From: an uncultured Bacteroidota bacterium
Lineage (GTDB): Bacteria > Bacteroidota > Rhodothermia > Rhodothermales > UBA10348
DNA length: 14,700 nucleotides
Reading direction: 5' to 3'
Assembly (NCBI GenBank): GCA_937893205.1
Contig: CALBJU010000332.1
Location: 1 to 14,700 of the forward strand
Positions 6,311-14,493 of the stretch are shown one piece after another. The position numbers and the translations under genes were made by a program. The notes beneath the pieces are model-generated. The model saw only the letters and a program-made list of their open reading frames with translations, did no database searches and was not told the origin of the DNA. Numbering within the stretch: position 1 is the stretch's first letter; every line of letters begins with the position of its first letter.

Positions 6311-7978
6311 TCAGTTGTTGGCACTCTCCTCGCGCTGATTCTCCACCATTTCCGCGACATCTCGCAGGAGCTGTTTCGCATCGTACACGATGCCATCCTT
6401 GATAGTGTAGCGAACGCCTCCCACGCGCCCAGGCTTACCCGTTTCGTCGTTGAGTTTGAGAGCGCCTGTGCCATAGAGCACCTTCAGATTCGCTAACGGG
6501 TTCTCTTCAACGATGATCATATCGGCCAGAAGACCCGTTCTGATAACGCCGTACTCAATTGGCTCGCCCTTCGGCTTGAATATTTCCATCGCTCCATGCA
6601 TGGTCGCGGCTCGAATCACCTCAAGAGGATGAAAGCCGGCTTCCTGGAGCAATTCCAGTTCGAGGATGGTACCGAATCCATAGAGCTGGTAGATGTATCC
6701 AGAATCTGAGCCTACGGTTACCTTGCCACCCATATTCTTGTACTCATTCAAGAACTGCATCCAGACTCGATAGAAATTCTTCCACGCGACTTCGTCGTGC
6801 GTCGTCCAGTCATAAAAATAGGAGCCGTGATCCAGGCGGCTGGGATCGAAGAAATCCTGGAGCGAAGGAAGGGTGTAAAGTTCATGCCAATCCGCTGTTC
6901 GCGCACGCATCACGTCGCGTCCGGCTGAGTAGATCGTCATTGTCGGATTCAAATAGAAATCCAGCTCAAGAAACTCTTCCAGAAGCGCGTTCCAGCCGTC
7001 ACTTCCAGGAGGATGGATCAGATTCCACTGCCGCGCGACCTGCCCGAATCTGAACTGCTCATCGTTGTAGTTCATGTCGATGGGCCAGGGCTGAATGTCG
7101 TGTCCCTTGTACATGGACTCGAAAAGACCATAGAAATGGGTCATACTTCCCAAACCCAACCTCGCGGCATCGAGAGCATTCATCTGAGCCACGCCTGTTT
7201 GCCCCAAATGAGCGGTCGATCCCAGCCCCAGTTTGTTGGCTTCATCCAGCAAGGCTTCCATGATTTCCGGACGGTAGGAACCCAGTTTTAGCCCATCCAC
7301 GCCCTTGGACGCAGCATATCTCACCCAATCACGCGCTCCTTCAGGTGTATTGGTGCTCCCTTCCCAATCTCCGGCATTACTTCCCGGGCGGTGATAGGAC
7401 ACGATGCGAGGAGCAACGATCTCGTTGTTGGCGCTGCGTTCCCGCTCTTTCAGTGACCACTCGAACGGACCAGTCGAAACACCACGCACCGTCGTAATCC
7501 CATTGGCTAGCCACAGTTTGTAGACGTATTCGGCTTCCGGGACCTTGGGCAGCCCTCCCGTATGCACATGCAGATCGACAATTCCGGGCAAGAGGTACAT
7601 GCCATTCGCATCGACCTCGTAGTCCGCATCACCGGGCCTGCGCTCTTCGTTGATCGGAACGTTTGGTGTCCCCACTCCACGAATCGAAGCAATTCTGTTT
7701 CCCTCGATGACGATATCCACGGGCCCACGTGGTGGCGCTCCGGAACCATCAATGAGAGTCACGCCGCGAATGATCAGGCGATCAAACGGACCTGCCCCTT
7801 CATTTTCACCGCGATCCGGAGCAGGAAGAACTCCTGTGGGGCGCGCCGGCTCAGCGGTTTCTTCTGGCTTTTCCGCGTCTTGAGCACTGGCCGTATTGGT
7901 GATCAGGGCGATCGTAGAAAGTAGTCCAACAATAAGTACTACAGCGAAGCTATTGCTCCACGCGATACGTCCGTTCAT
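6311..7978 (-). CDS. Exported metal-dependent amidohydrolase, substrate unknown
   Basis: The 555-residue protein starts with a signal peptide (hydrophobic 11-27, likely cleavage after ASA at 32) followed by a Pro/Glu-rich linker. The body is an amidohydrolase-superfamily TIM barrel with the small flanking beta domain ('GVTLIDGSGAPPRGPVDIVI', 72-91, and 'ADMIIVEENPL', 485-495). The binuclear metal ligands appear in order: His137 and His139 in 'VDLHVHTGG', Lys231 in 'DGLKLGSY' (likely carboxylated), His257 in 'STAHLGQTG', His281 in 'SMTHFYG' and Asp425 in 'VGSDSGY'. Between His281 and Asp425 there are 143 residues, longer than I expect for imidazolonepropionase- or prolidase-like members, suggesting an inserted lid. 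AGAGGA lies 4 nt before the ATG at 7976-7978. Peptide, cyclic amide or other C-N bonds are all possible targets; sequence does not decide. Confidence 0.88.
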   Translation of the reverse strand: MNGRIAWSNSFAVVLIVGLLSTIALITNTASAQDAEKPEETAEPARPTGVLPAPDRGENEGAGPFDRLIIRGVTLIDGSGAPPRGPVDIVIEGNRIASIRGVGTPNVPINEERRPGDADYEVDANGMYLLPGIVDLHVHTGGLPKVPEAEYVYKLWLANGITTVRGVSTGPFEWSLKERERSANNEIVAPRIVSYHRPGSNAGDWEGSTNTPEGARDWVRYAASKGVDGLKLGSYRPEIMEALLDEANKLGLGSTAHLGQTGVAQMNALDAARLGLGSMTHFYGLFESMYKGHDIQPWPIDMNYNDEQFRFGQVARQWNLIHPPGSDGWNALLEEFLELDFYLNPTMTIYSAGRDVMRARTADWHELYTLPSLQDFFDPSRLDHGSYFYDWTTHDEVAWKNFYRVWMQFLNEYKNMGGKVTVGSDSGYIYQLYGFGTILELELLQEAGFHPLEVIRAATMHGAMEIFKPKGEPIEYGVIRTGLLADMIIVEENPLANLKVLYGTGALKLNDETGKPGRVGGVRYTIKDGIVYDAKQLLRDVAEMVENQREESANN

Positions 7979-8063
7979 AATGTCCTCTGTGGTGGGGGAA
8001 AGAAGGCCACAATATCTACCGCGGACGTAGCAAAAACAATCGATTCACCTCATCAGACAAGCG

Positions 8064-8085
8064 ATTGAGCCGTAGCTCGATTTTT
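8064..8085 (+). terminator. Hairpin plus T-tract in the leader region of the MscS gene
   Basis: ATTGAGC (8064-8070) pairs with GCTCGAT (8075-8081) through seven pairs including one G-T, with a tight CGTA loop, and runs directly into TTTTT (8081-8085). On the plus strand this has intrinsic-terminator form. It lies 76 bp before the MscS start, between two divergent genes, where no plus-strand gene needs ending. It could be a leader attenuator or the end of a short untranslated RNA. No upstream promoter was identified. Confidence 0.4.
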
Positions 8086-8160
8086 CATTCGTAGGACGGT
8101 ACGATCGTTCTTATCCTTGCAGGGTGATCGACGGCATCTCGAACCGGCAACTCAGCTACC

Positions 8161-9240
8161 ATGTTAGAATTCCTCACTGATACACCCTGGGTACTTCAGG
8201 TCGGTTTGATCCTGGGTGGATTCCTGTTGGGTGTGCTCACCGAACTGATTCTGGTCCGCGCGCTCCTTAAAATCGCGAAACGCACCAAATCGCCCTGGGA
8301 CGACCTGGTGATTGTCGGGCTGCATCGGATGCCCATCATTTGGGGAACCGCGGCCGGTTTGTGGGGCGCGATGCTCGTACGCGGCGTCGATCCATACATT
8401 CGCGTGATTTTGGGGAATGTTCTGACGGTCGCAATAATCGCATCCCTGACTCTCGTGGCCATGCGGTGGGCCTCCGGCGCGGTTGACCAATTCACGAGCC
8501 GTGGTGGTACTCGCCGTGCGTCTACGACGCTGGTTAACAACCTTGTTAAACTGGTCATTTTCATACTCGGGTTGTTCCTGGTTCTCCAGAATTTGAGCAT
8601 TGAGATTACCCCGCTGATTACGGCGCTGGGCATAGGAGGTCTGGCTGTTGCTCTGGCGCTTCAGGATACGCTCGGTAACCTGTTCGCGGGTATTTCCATC
8701 ATTCTCTCCCGCCAAGTTCGACCTAACGACTATCTGCGACTGTCCGGAGGAGAGGAAGGGTTCGTCACCGATGTAAAGGCGCGCCATACAACCATTCGCA
8801 CGTTCCCTTCCCGGAATCTGGTTGTAATACCCAACAGTGTGCTCGCGTCATCGATCGTGACCAACTATAGCCTGCCGAGAACGAATCTGTGGATCACCGT
8901 ACGTGTTGGGGTCAGCTACGACAGTGTTCTTGAGGAGGTAGAGCGTGTTACGATTGAAGTGGCTGAACAAGCCCTCGAGGCCGTGACTGGGAAAAAGCCT
9001 GAAGAGTCTCCCATGGTACGCTACAGGGACTTTGGGGAATCAAGTATTGACTTCGATGTCCTTTTGCCAGCCAACAAGTTTACGGATCAATTCCTCATCC
9101 GACACGAGTTCATCAAGAGACTCCACGCCCGATTTAATGATGAGGGAATCCAAATTCCATTCCCGATTCGAACGCTGGTCATGTCAAACAAAGAAGAGGT
9201 CTCTGCGGGGGATTCTGCGAGCAATCCTCTCGGCGAGTAA
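8161..9240 (+). CDS. MscS-family mechanosensitive ion channel
   Basis: This 359-residue inner-membrane protein is somewhat longer than E. coli MscS. Hydrophobic segments lie at about 11-33, 57-73, 81-102, 128-146 and 152-184, so five helices rather than three. The last is the pore-lining TM3, rich in Gly and Ala: 'LGIGGLAVALALQDTLGNLF' (156-175), then 'SRQVRPNDYLRL' (183-194). The beta domain follows with 'EGFVTDVKARHTTIRTF' (199-215), 'NLVVIPNS' (219-226) and 'ITNYS'-like 'IVTNYSLPR' (232-240), the standard MscS signature. The C-terminal alpha/beta domain runs to about 340 and ends in a short acidic tail. Such channels open under membrane tension to release solutes on hypo-osmotic shock. ATG 8161 has no clear Shine-Dalgarno. 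The gene is divergent from the amidohydrolase and convergent with the Rieske oxygenase; no functional link to either is evident. Confidence 0.93.
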   Translation: MLEFLTDTPWVLQVGLILGGFLLGVLTELILVRALLKIAKRTKSPWDDLVIVGLHRMPIIWGTAAGLWGAMLVRGVDPYIRVILGNVLTVAIIASLTLVAMRWASGAVDQFTSRGGTRRASTTLVNNLVKLVIFILGLFLVLQNLSIEITPLITALGIGGLAVALALQDTLGNLFAGISIILSRQVRPNDYLRLSGGEEGFVTDVKARHTTIRTFPSRNLVVIPNSVLASSIVTNYSLPRTNLWITVRVGVSYDSVLEEVERVTIEVAEQALEAVTGKKPEESPMVRYRDFGESSIDFDVLLPANKFTDQFLIRHEFIKRLHARFNDEGIQIPFPIRTLVMSNKEEVSAGDSASNPLGE

Positions 9241-9311
9241 CACCGCGGGCCGAGCACGGCTGAGCTTGTGTCCCGTTCTAAGCAGTCCTGGGGAATTATC
9301 CCACCCGACTC

Positions 9312-10457
9312 TTAGTCTTCGAGAGCTTTCAGCACTTCCCGGTCCAGCGCGTAAAGAATGTCCTCCTGCGGAGCATATCGTCCCCGTTCGAATCGCCGCG
9401 AGCCCGTTCCCAGTTGCATTTGCTCGCACACCGCCCAGTCCTGGAGATTCGTCATGTCCCAGAACTCAATTGCAGACTTGAAGCGCTCCATTTTTTCCGC
9501 GTCACCGATCACATTGGGATGTAGCAGGAAATAGCAGTCATTGGTGATTTCCCCAACACCAACGGGTCTGATCAGGTGATACAAGACGAAATCTGGATGG
9601 GGTGACAGCAAAAGATTCGGATAGACGGAGTAGTAATGCACGCGCTGCAGGTCTTCGCCTGCGACGTCGCAGACGGGAGGTGCGGCTGCCTCCCCATCCA
9701 TCGTCATGCTCCCTCGCTCCCTCGTCATCGTCATGTAGCCACCAATCACGGCACCCTCCATGCAGTCGTGCACCGCGTTCTGAAACGGAGTCCAGTCAGC
9801 GAGGAGAGGGTGCACTCCCGGGCAATGATAACACTCCTGGTAATTCTGGAGGATGAGTTTCCAGTTGCATTTCAGCCGATATGGAATGTGATGTGCGATG
9901 CGAAGCTCGGGGAGATTCCAGGCCTCGAACCGTCCGATCAGGGCTCCCATCTCATCTTCAAACGGCATCGGATTTTCCGCCAGATTTATGAACACGAATC
10001 CACCCCATTGCCGGACGTTCACCGGGTGCAATCCATAGTCCGCCTTGTCGAAGCCGGGTACGTCTCGCATGAATGGGGCGCCTTTCAGGTTTCCGTCTAG
10101 ATCGTACTGCCACCCGTGATATGGACACTGAATGATCTCGTTTGCGAAGTGGCCCTTCTCTTCCACGCATATCCGGGTCCCGCGGTGCCGACATACATTA
10201 AAATGGGCTTTGATGTCACCTGATTTGGTGCGGGAAACAATGACACTTTCTTCACCGACCGGAACGGTTAGATAATCTCCGGGCTCCACAATCTGCTCTT
10301 CCCTACAGGCGAGTTGCCAGCGCTTATAAAAAATCTTTTCGAGCTCTTTCTGATAGATTTCCTCAGAGTGATAGTAGTCGCCGGTGAGGGTGAACATCTC
10401 TTCCGGGACTTCATAGTCTATTCCGCGCTTCTTGAATGTGCCGTTTTGTGGGTTCAT
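9312..10457 (-). CDS. Rieske non-haem iron oxygenase, alpha subunit
   Basis: The 381-residue protein has the two domains of ring-hydroxylating oxygenase alpha subunits. The Rieske [2Fe-2S] site is formed by 'CRHRGTRIC' (89-97; Cys89 and His91) and 'CPYHGWQYDLDG' (111-122; Cys111 and His114). The catalytic mononuclear iron site is 'NYQECYHCPGVHP' (205-217; His211 and His216), with the third ligand probably Asp340 in 'WDMTNLQDW' (333-341). Glu208 stands where naphthalene-type enzymes carry the bridging Asp; as I recall, Glu is found there in carnitine and glycine-betaine monooxygenases, so a quaternary-amine substrate is possible but unproven. Electrons must come from a ferredoxin/flavin reductase, and none is encoded nearby. 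ATG 10455-10457 lacks a good Shine-Dalgarno. It lies 109 bp downstream of the collagenase-like gene on the same strand. Confidence 0.92.
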   Translation of the reverse strand: MNPQNGTFKKRGIDYEVPEEMFTLTGDYYHSEEIYQKELEKIFYKRWQLACREEQIVEPGDYLTVPVGEESVIVSRTKSGDIKAHFNVCRHRGTRICVEEKGHFANEIIQCPYHGWQYDLDGNLKGAPFMRDVPGFDKADYGLHPVNVRQWGGFVFINLAENPMPFEDEMGALIGRFEAWNLPELRIAHHIPYRLKCNWKLILQNYQECYHCPGVHPLLADWTPFQNAVHDCMEGAVIGGYMTMTRERGSMTMDGEAAAPPVCDVAGEDLQRVHYYSVYPNLLLSPHPDFVLYHLIRPVGVGEITNDCYFLLHPNVIGDAEKMERFKSAIEFWDMTNLQDWAVCEQMQLGTGSRRFERGRYAPQEDILYALDREVLKALED

Positions 10458-10519
10458 AGCTCGTCCGCGTGGTCTTCATGACGGTGGGTGTAAGAGCAGT
10501 GTAGTGGGGAGGCTGAATA

Positions 10520-10531
10520 TCGTGCGCACGA
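10520..10531. promoter_or_regulatory. Perfect 12-bp palindrome upstream of the Rieske oxygenase
   Basis: TCGTGCGCACGA is fully self-complementary with no spacer. It lies 63 bp before the oxygenase ATG and 36 bp after the stop codon of the upstream peptidase gene. With no loop and no T-tract it is a poor terminator, so a regulator-binding site for the oxygenase is more likely. The evidence is the symmetry and position only. Confidence 0.3.
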
Positions 10532-10566
10532 GGATCTCCAACAAGCAAGGCCGCCCTCTGAAATGA

Positions 10567-13500
10567 TCACCGCATCAGTACCATTTTATCGCTCCGCGTG
10601 AATGCTCCCGCCGTCATCCGGTACAGATATACCCCACTTGGCAAGCCACGGGCACGGAAATGGAAGGTGTATCTGCCCGGGGAGTACTGTCGATCGACAA
10701 TGGTCTCAACCTCTCGACCGAGGGTATCATACACTTTGATGACGACAAGTGCAGCCTCCGACACATCGAAGCGGATCCTAGTCGTGCTACTGAACGGGTT
10801 GGGATAGTTTGGCAATAGACTAAAATTGTTTGGTACAGTGTCAGAGTCTACGCTAACTCCTATAGCCCCAAGAGACCCTGCATCACTCATGCTGAACGGG
10901 CTGCAACCCAGATCATTGCAAGCCTTCACCCAATAGTAGAAGACTTCGCTCGTCACAAGTGAGCTATCATGATAGATCCCTACGGATGTCGTGTCCAGGA
11001 GTGCTGCACCCGTGCTGTCATCGATGGCACTCCGGTAAATCTCGTAGTATGCGGTTTCTGAAAACGTTGGCCAGGACAGCTCAACCCGATCAGAGTAGGT
11101 GCTATCGGATGCAGTGACATCGGGGACTGGCGGAACCGCCGCGGGACACCCACTCACAAAAAAGTAAAGCGACAAGGAATTGTCATCCGGATCCAACTCC
11201 ACTTCGTCAGAAGTCCACTCTATCGAGAATTCCAGCTGGCATGCCTGGAGAGGGGTCATGTAGAGGAAAATATCCAGTCCGGACGGTCCGTCCGTGAGCG
11301 TTCCGCAATCGAGCGTCCCTCCGCTGCCATCGCCGGCGAGCAGTGTGCAGTTGGCTCCGCCGAGCTCGAATCTTTCAACCCTCATTTGTCTGGAGGATGA
11401 GTAGTGCAGCTGTGTGTTTGAAGCCAGGTCTCCAGAAAATCTGAGATTTGCATATATGATTACCGAGTTCGCAACGTTAACGGTCGGATCAAAACTGTCG
11501 TTTCTCAGAAAGCCCCTCAGATCCACAGTGGCCGGGGTTGAGTTGGCGTCCAACGGGTCCGTGCCGCGTTGATATTCCGTTATATTGTCCACGAGGTCAG
11601 AATCCGCATCCTCGAGGGCATCTGATGGGTCCTCAGGATTAAATCCAAATGCCCTTTCATAACCGTCGGGCATCCCATCACCATCTGCGTCGGGAATTTC
11701 TTCAGGATCCAGGATTCCATTTCCGTTGGCATCCTGCCAGCCCAGATTGTCAAAAGGGAAATCGTCCTCGGTATCCGGGGTGCCGTCCTGATCCGAATCA
11801 AGGGCAGTGCTGGAATTTCTAAGAGGACCAATGCACGAGTAGGAGGTCGCAAAATCTCCCTCTATCGCTCCCGGAGTATCCGTAATCTCCGAAAAATGAC
11901 AATTCATTCCCTGAAAATTGTTGATGGCGGTAAATGCATTTCCACCTTCAATCCACGAATCCAGGACTTCGTTGAAATAGTAGTTCGAAGAACCGGATAT
12001 CTGGGAGTCGAGAGTGGTGCCCGAGATTTCTCCCTGACAACCAAACCGGTGGTTCAATTCGGTGGCGTCCACATTGCAGACCGCTAGCGAATCGGCACTG
12101 AGATCGCGGAAACTTGATTCTAACTCCGAGGGCAGATCCGTCGTCAGAGTAACCAATGCCGGAAAGTCAGTGGATGGATCTTGAAGCTCGGTGATCGAAG
12201 AGATTTGTTGGTCAATAAACGACTGGTACGCCACCTCCAGCGCCGCGTCGGACTTCATATTGATTAGGGCGTTGTTGTATCCAGCAAGATCACTTGCTGT
12301 GATCAAATCGACAATCGCCTTCAGCTCGGATCGATCTTCCTCATAGAGATACGAAAAAAGCATACTGGAGTATCTGTAGAAGGTAAATCCGCTGCTGTAA
12401 CAAGAGCCAATCGTCTCATCCGCTGTCATCCGATCGAGTCCATCTCCGGACACCTGATCCACAATCAAGCGTCGCACCTTCACTCCATCAGATTGTGTGC
12501 TGCCCGCCAAGAATTCTGCCAACCCCTCGTCGAACCAGGTCAATAGGCAGTTCTGGTAGAACTCGGTTCCTCCGAATGAACCATTTATTATGAAGCGCCC
12601 CGCCAGGTAGTGGATGTACTCATGCCGGAACAACTCTTCCAGACTGTAGATACTCTCCCGGGGTGTTCTCTGGTAGGTGTAGAACGTGGCTCCCGACTCA
12701 ATGTAAATGCCACCATTATCAGTAGGGAGGTCGTACAGGAATCCCTGATACGTCTCGTACGCATCTCTCGAACCATATAGCCTCATTGTGATGGTCTCGT
12801 TCACATCAAGCGCGACGGGGCTGATCGATTCGATGAGTCGGAAGAATTGGGATTGGGATTGCTTGGCGGCATGATAAAGGACCTGCACGACTCCTTCGGT
12901 CAGGGGCGTTTCCACGACCATTTTTCCATCATCAAATACGAAGCGGTTAGGGAAAACAAGCGCGGTGACTTCGTCGCCGATTCCGCATATTCCGAAATCG
13001 TTGCAGTCTGCGTACTGAGTGAGACCACTAACAACCTTCAAGTAGGGGGTGCTGAGTCTAGGATAGGCAGAAAGAAGATCAGCCAGTGCTGTTACGACCT
13101 CTGCTCGAAGGAATTCAATCTCGGCCAGTCTGGTGGTCTCACCGATTGCGTTTTCCACCAGATAGGAGTAATCGGGGTACAAGAACTCGTACAAGGCGGC
13201 TTGCTTGAGAACCGAGACCATCTCACCGTCTGCAGCCAGAGCGTCCTTGTAAGGCTCATCATTGTTGGCGATTCCTCGAAACATGAGGAAGAACACTTTA
13301 TTGTAGGCCCATCGCTGTGTAAACGAATTGGCGCGCTCAGCAGTCATATTGAGGAGCACCTGTTTGATAACATCAAGAAAATGCTCCCTCACACCGGGAT
13401 TGTCGAGAATAATGAGCCACTCACCCAGGATGTCGGCTGCCTCCTCGTTGAGCGCGAAAATGTTGCTGTTCAGCTCAAATTCCTGAGACGCGGCAATTAT

Positions 13501-14073
13501 TTGATCTCGAGTATCATCATTGAAGGGACCCACGTCGTCCTCATAAAACTCGTGGAAATAGCCTGCGTGAATGAAATACCAGAGTTGGTGGAGTCCGACC
13601 GCATTCGTCCCGTCATATGCTGTGACACGTTCTTGTGCAGCAAGCATAACTATTTGCATGTTTACATCGGTGAAAACCTGGGCCAGGTTTTGATCGAACA
13701 CGAAAAGGAAGTCGTAAAAGCAGTCTGCAACCGTATGTGATAGCAAATAGTCGATGAGTGTAGCTCCAGCGAGTGCTGCAATATCCTGACTGGTGCAGTC
13801 GTGGTTATCGAATCGTTTCCGCACGATACTGTCGCCTTCTCCTGATCGTTCAGCATCGGTAGGTTCGATTATTGATTCTCGACGCTGCTTATTGGATGCT
13901 GCCGAAAAAAAAGAAGGGATTCGAATTTCAGCTTGAGAATTTCCCGCAGGTGGAGAGGCGGCTACCCGCTGCGCGTACGCATTTTCGATTGAGATCACAG
14001 AGGCCGCCAGAACAAGCATGCCGGCAGTAATCATGGTCACAGTTCGTATCAGATGTGTCCTCGCAGCGCCCAT
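10567..14073 (-). CDS. Secreted M9-type collagenase-like metallopeptidase with calcium repeats, FnIII and T9SS sorting domain
   Basis: From ATG 14071-14073 the product has 1168 residues. A TTG 21 bp upstream is in frame, but the ATG gives a classic signal peptide (MGAARTHLIR, hydrophobic core, cleavage after AYA at 34). Residues about 88-393 resemble the activator region of M9 collagenases. The catalytic zinc site is 'FRHEYIHYLAGRF' (482-494; His484, Glu485, His488) with Glu516 in 'WFDEGLAEFLAG', 28 residues after His488, the spacing I recall for clostridial ColG. Aspartate-rich calcium-binding loops follow: 'DSDQDGTPDTED' (759-770), 'DANGNGILDPEE' (781-792, EF-hand-like) and 'DADGDGMPDGYE' (795-806). 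A fibronectin III domain spans about 983-1068. The C-terminus 'NYPNPFSSTTRIRF' to 'MVLMR' is a type A sorting domain, predicting export through the outer membrane by type IX secretion. True collagen activity is not shown by sequence; gelatin or other proteins are possible. Confidence 0.9.
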   Translation of the reverse strand: MGAARTHLIRTVTMITAGMLVLAASVISIENAYAQRVAASPPAGNSQAEIRIPSFFSAASNKQRRESIIEPTDAERSGEGDSIVRKRFDNHDCTSQDIAALAGATLIDYLLSHTVADCFYDFLFVFDQNLAQVFTDVNMQIVMLAAQERVTAYDGTNAVGLHQLWYFIHAGYFHEFYEDDVGPFNDDTRDQIIAASQEFELNSNIFALNEEAADILGEWLIILDNPGVREHFLDVIKQVLLNMTAERANSFTQRWAYNKVFFLMFRGIANNDEPYKDALAADGEMVSVLKQAALYEFLYPDYSYLVENAIGETTRLAEIEFLRAEVVTALADLLSAYPRLSTPYLKVVSGLTQYADCNDFGICGIGDEVTALVFPNRFVFDDGKMVVETPLTEGVVQVLYHAAKQSQSQFFRLIESISPVALDVNETITMRLYGSRDAYETYQGFLYDLPTDNGGIYIESGATFYTYQRTPRESIYSLEELFRHEYIHYLAGRFIINGSFGGTEFYQNCLLTWFDEGLAEFLAGSTQSDGVKVRRLIVDQVSGDGLDRMTADETIGSCYSSGFTFYRYSSMLFSYLYEEDRSELKAIVDLITASDLAGYNNALINMKSDAALEVAYQSFIDQQISSITELQDPSTDFPALVTLTTDLPSELESSFRDLSADSLAVCNVDATELNHRFGCQGEISGTTLDSQISGSSNYYFNEVLDSWIEGGNAFTAINNFQGMNCHFSEITDTPGAIEGDFATSYSCIGPLRNSSTALDSDQDGTPDTEDDFPFDNLGWQDANGNGILDPEEIPDADGDGMPDGYERAFGFNPEDPSDALEDADSDLVDNITEYQRGTDPLDANSTPATVDLRGFLRNDSFDPTVNVANSVIIYANLRFSGDLASNTQLHYSSSRQMRVERFELGGANCTLLAGDGSGGTLDCGTLTDGPSGLDIFLYMTPLQACQLEFSIEWTSDEVELDPDDNSLSLYFFVSGCPAAVPPVPDVTASDSTYSDRVELSWPTFSETAYYEIYRSAIDDSTGAALLDTTSVGIYHDSSLVTSEVFYYWVKACNDLGCSPFSMSDAGSLGAIGVSVDSDTVPNNFSLLPNYPNPFSSTTRIRFDVSEAALVVIKVYDTLGREVETIVDRQYSPGRYTFHFRARGLPSGVYLYRMTAGAFTRSDKMVLMR

Positions 14074-14202
14074 GATAGTCCCACTTCGATCCAAGGGGTT
14101 CGACTGCTCAACCTACACTCGGTTCACTGTCGAATCAAACGAACAATGCATGGGCAAGCGTAAAAACAATTCTAATATCGACCTTTGGATAGATTGAAGG
14201 CT

Positions 14203-14493
14203 CTAAAATCGCCTTAGACTCGCCAAATTACTATTAAATGTAACCACTTCTGTTACATTCAGTATCGTCTCGTGACCTTTCCGGCTATCGAATTGGATCG
14301 AAATAAGTGCTCGAGAAGCCAGCTCGCTCAAAAACTGCCGGGCTTCCATCGCCGCAGCGGGAGAATCCAGAATCAGATCCATGTCCACAGCCATCCAAAG
14401 GAATTTACTTCCGCGCTCGACCTGAACTGCTGCATGCGGTAGTTGCCTATTATCAAGCCAGAGCGCAAATCCTGGATAATATTGCGTACGCAT
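14203..14493 (-). CDS. Doubtful 96-residue hypothetical protein upstream of the collagenase-like gene
   Basis: The frame from ATG 14491-14493 to TAG 14203-14205 encodes 96 residues with a protein-like composition: 'LWMAVDMDLILDSP' and a helix-like 'AAAMEARQFLSELASRAL' are the most structured parts. There is no signal peptide or known motif and I recognise no family. No Shine-Dalgarno precedes the start, and an in-frame stop lies 24 bp upstream. A dyad at 14237-14259 falls inside it, which would be unusual if it is coding, and the surrounding DNA is more AT-rich than the rest. An antisense frame at 14307-14549 competes with it. It may be a real small gene or a non-coding region between two exported-protein genes. 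Confidence 0.35.
   Translation of the reverse strand: MRTQYYPGFALWLDNRQLPHAAVQVERGSKFLWMAVDMDLILDSPAAAMEARQFLSELASRALISIQFDSRKGHETILNVTEVVTFNSNLASLRRF
14237..14259. promoter_or_regulatory. Operator-like dyad upstream of the collagenase-like gene
   Basis: AATGTAAC (14237-14244) and GTTACATT (14252-14259) are a perfect 8-bp inverted repeat with a 7-nt spacer, 23 bp in all. It lies about 165 bp upstream of the peptidase ATG at 14073 and inside the doubtful 96-residue frame. The form suits a homodimeric regulator; as a hairpin it lacks a following T-tract. No cognate regulator is in the window. Confidence 0.4.

Noticed and set aside
5678..6496. A 272-codon open frame on the plus strand
   Set aside because: It overlaps the membrane protein gene in another frame and runs into the end of the convergent amidohydrolase. 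Its product is rich in Arg, Pro and Cys with no domain signal, typical of an out-of-frame translation.
9289..9303. TGGGG-AATTA-TCCCA hairpin between the MscS and Rieske genes
   Set aside because: Only five pairs with one G-T and no T-tract, so it is too weak to call a terminator even though the genes are convergent.
12847..13740. A 297-codon open frame on the plus strand
   Set aside because: It is wholly antisense to the collagenase-like gene, which has clear domains and a signal peptide. The antisense product has no recognisable motif, so it is taken as a shadow frame despite its length.
14074..14094. TTG start 21 bp upstream for the collagenase-like gene
   Set aside because: The ATG at 14073 gives a normal signal peptide; the TTG would add an acidic seven-residue extension before it.
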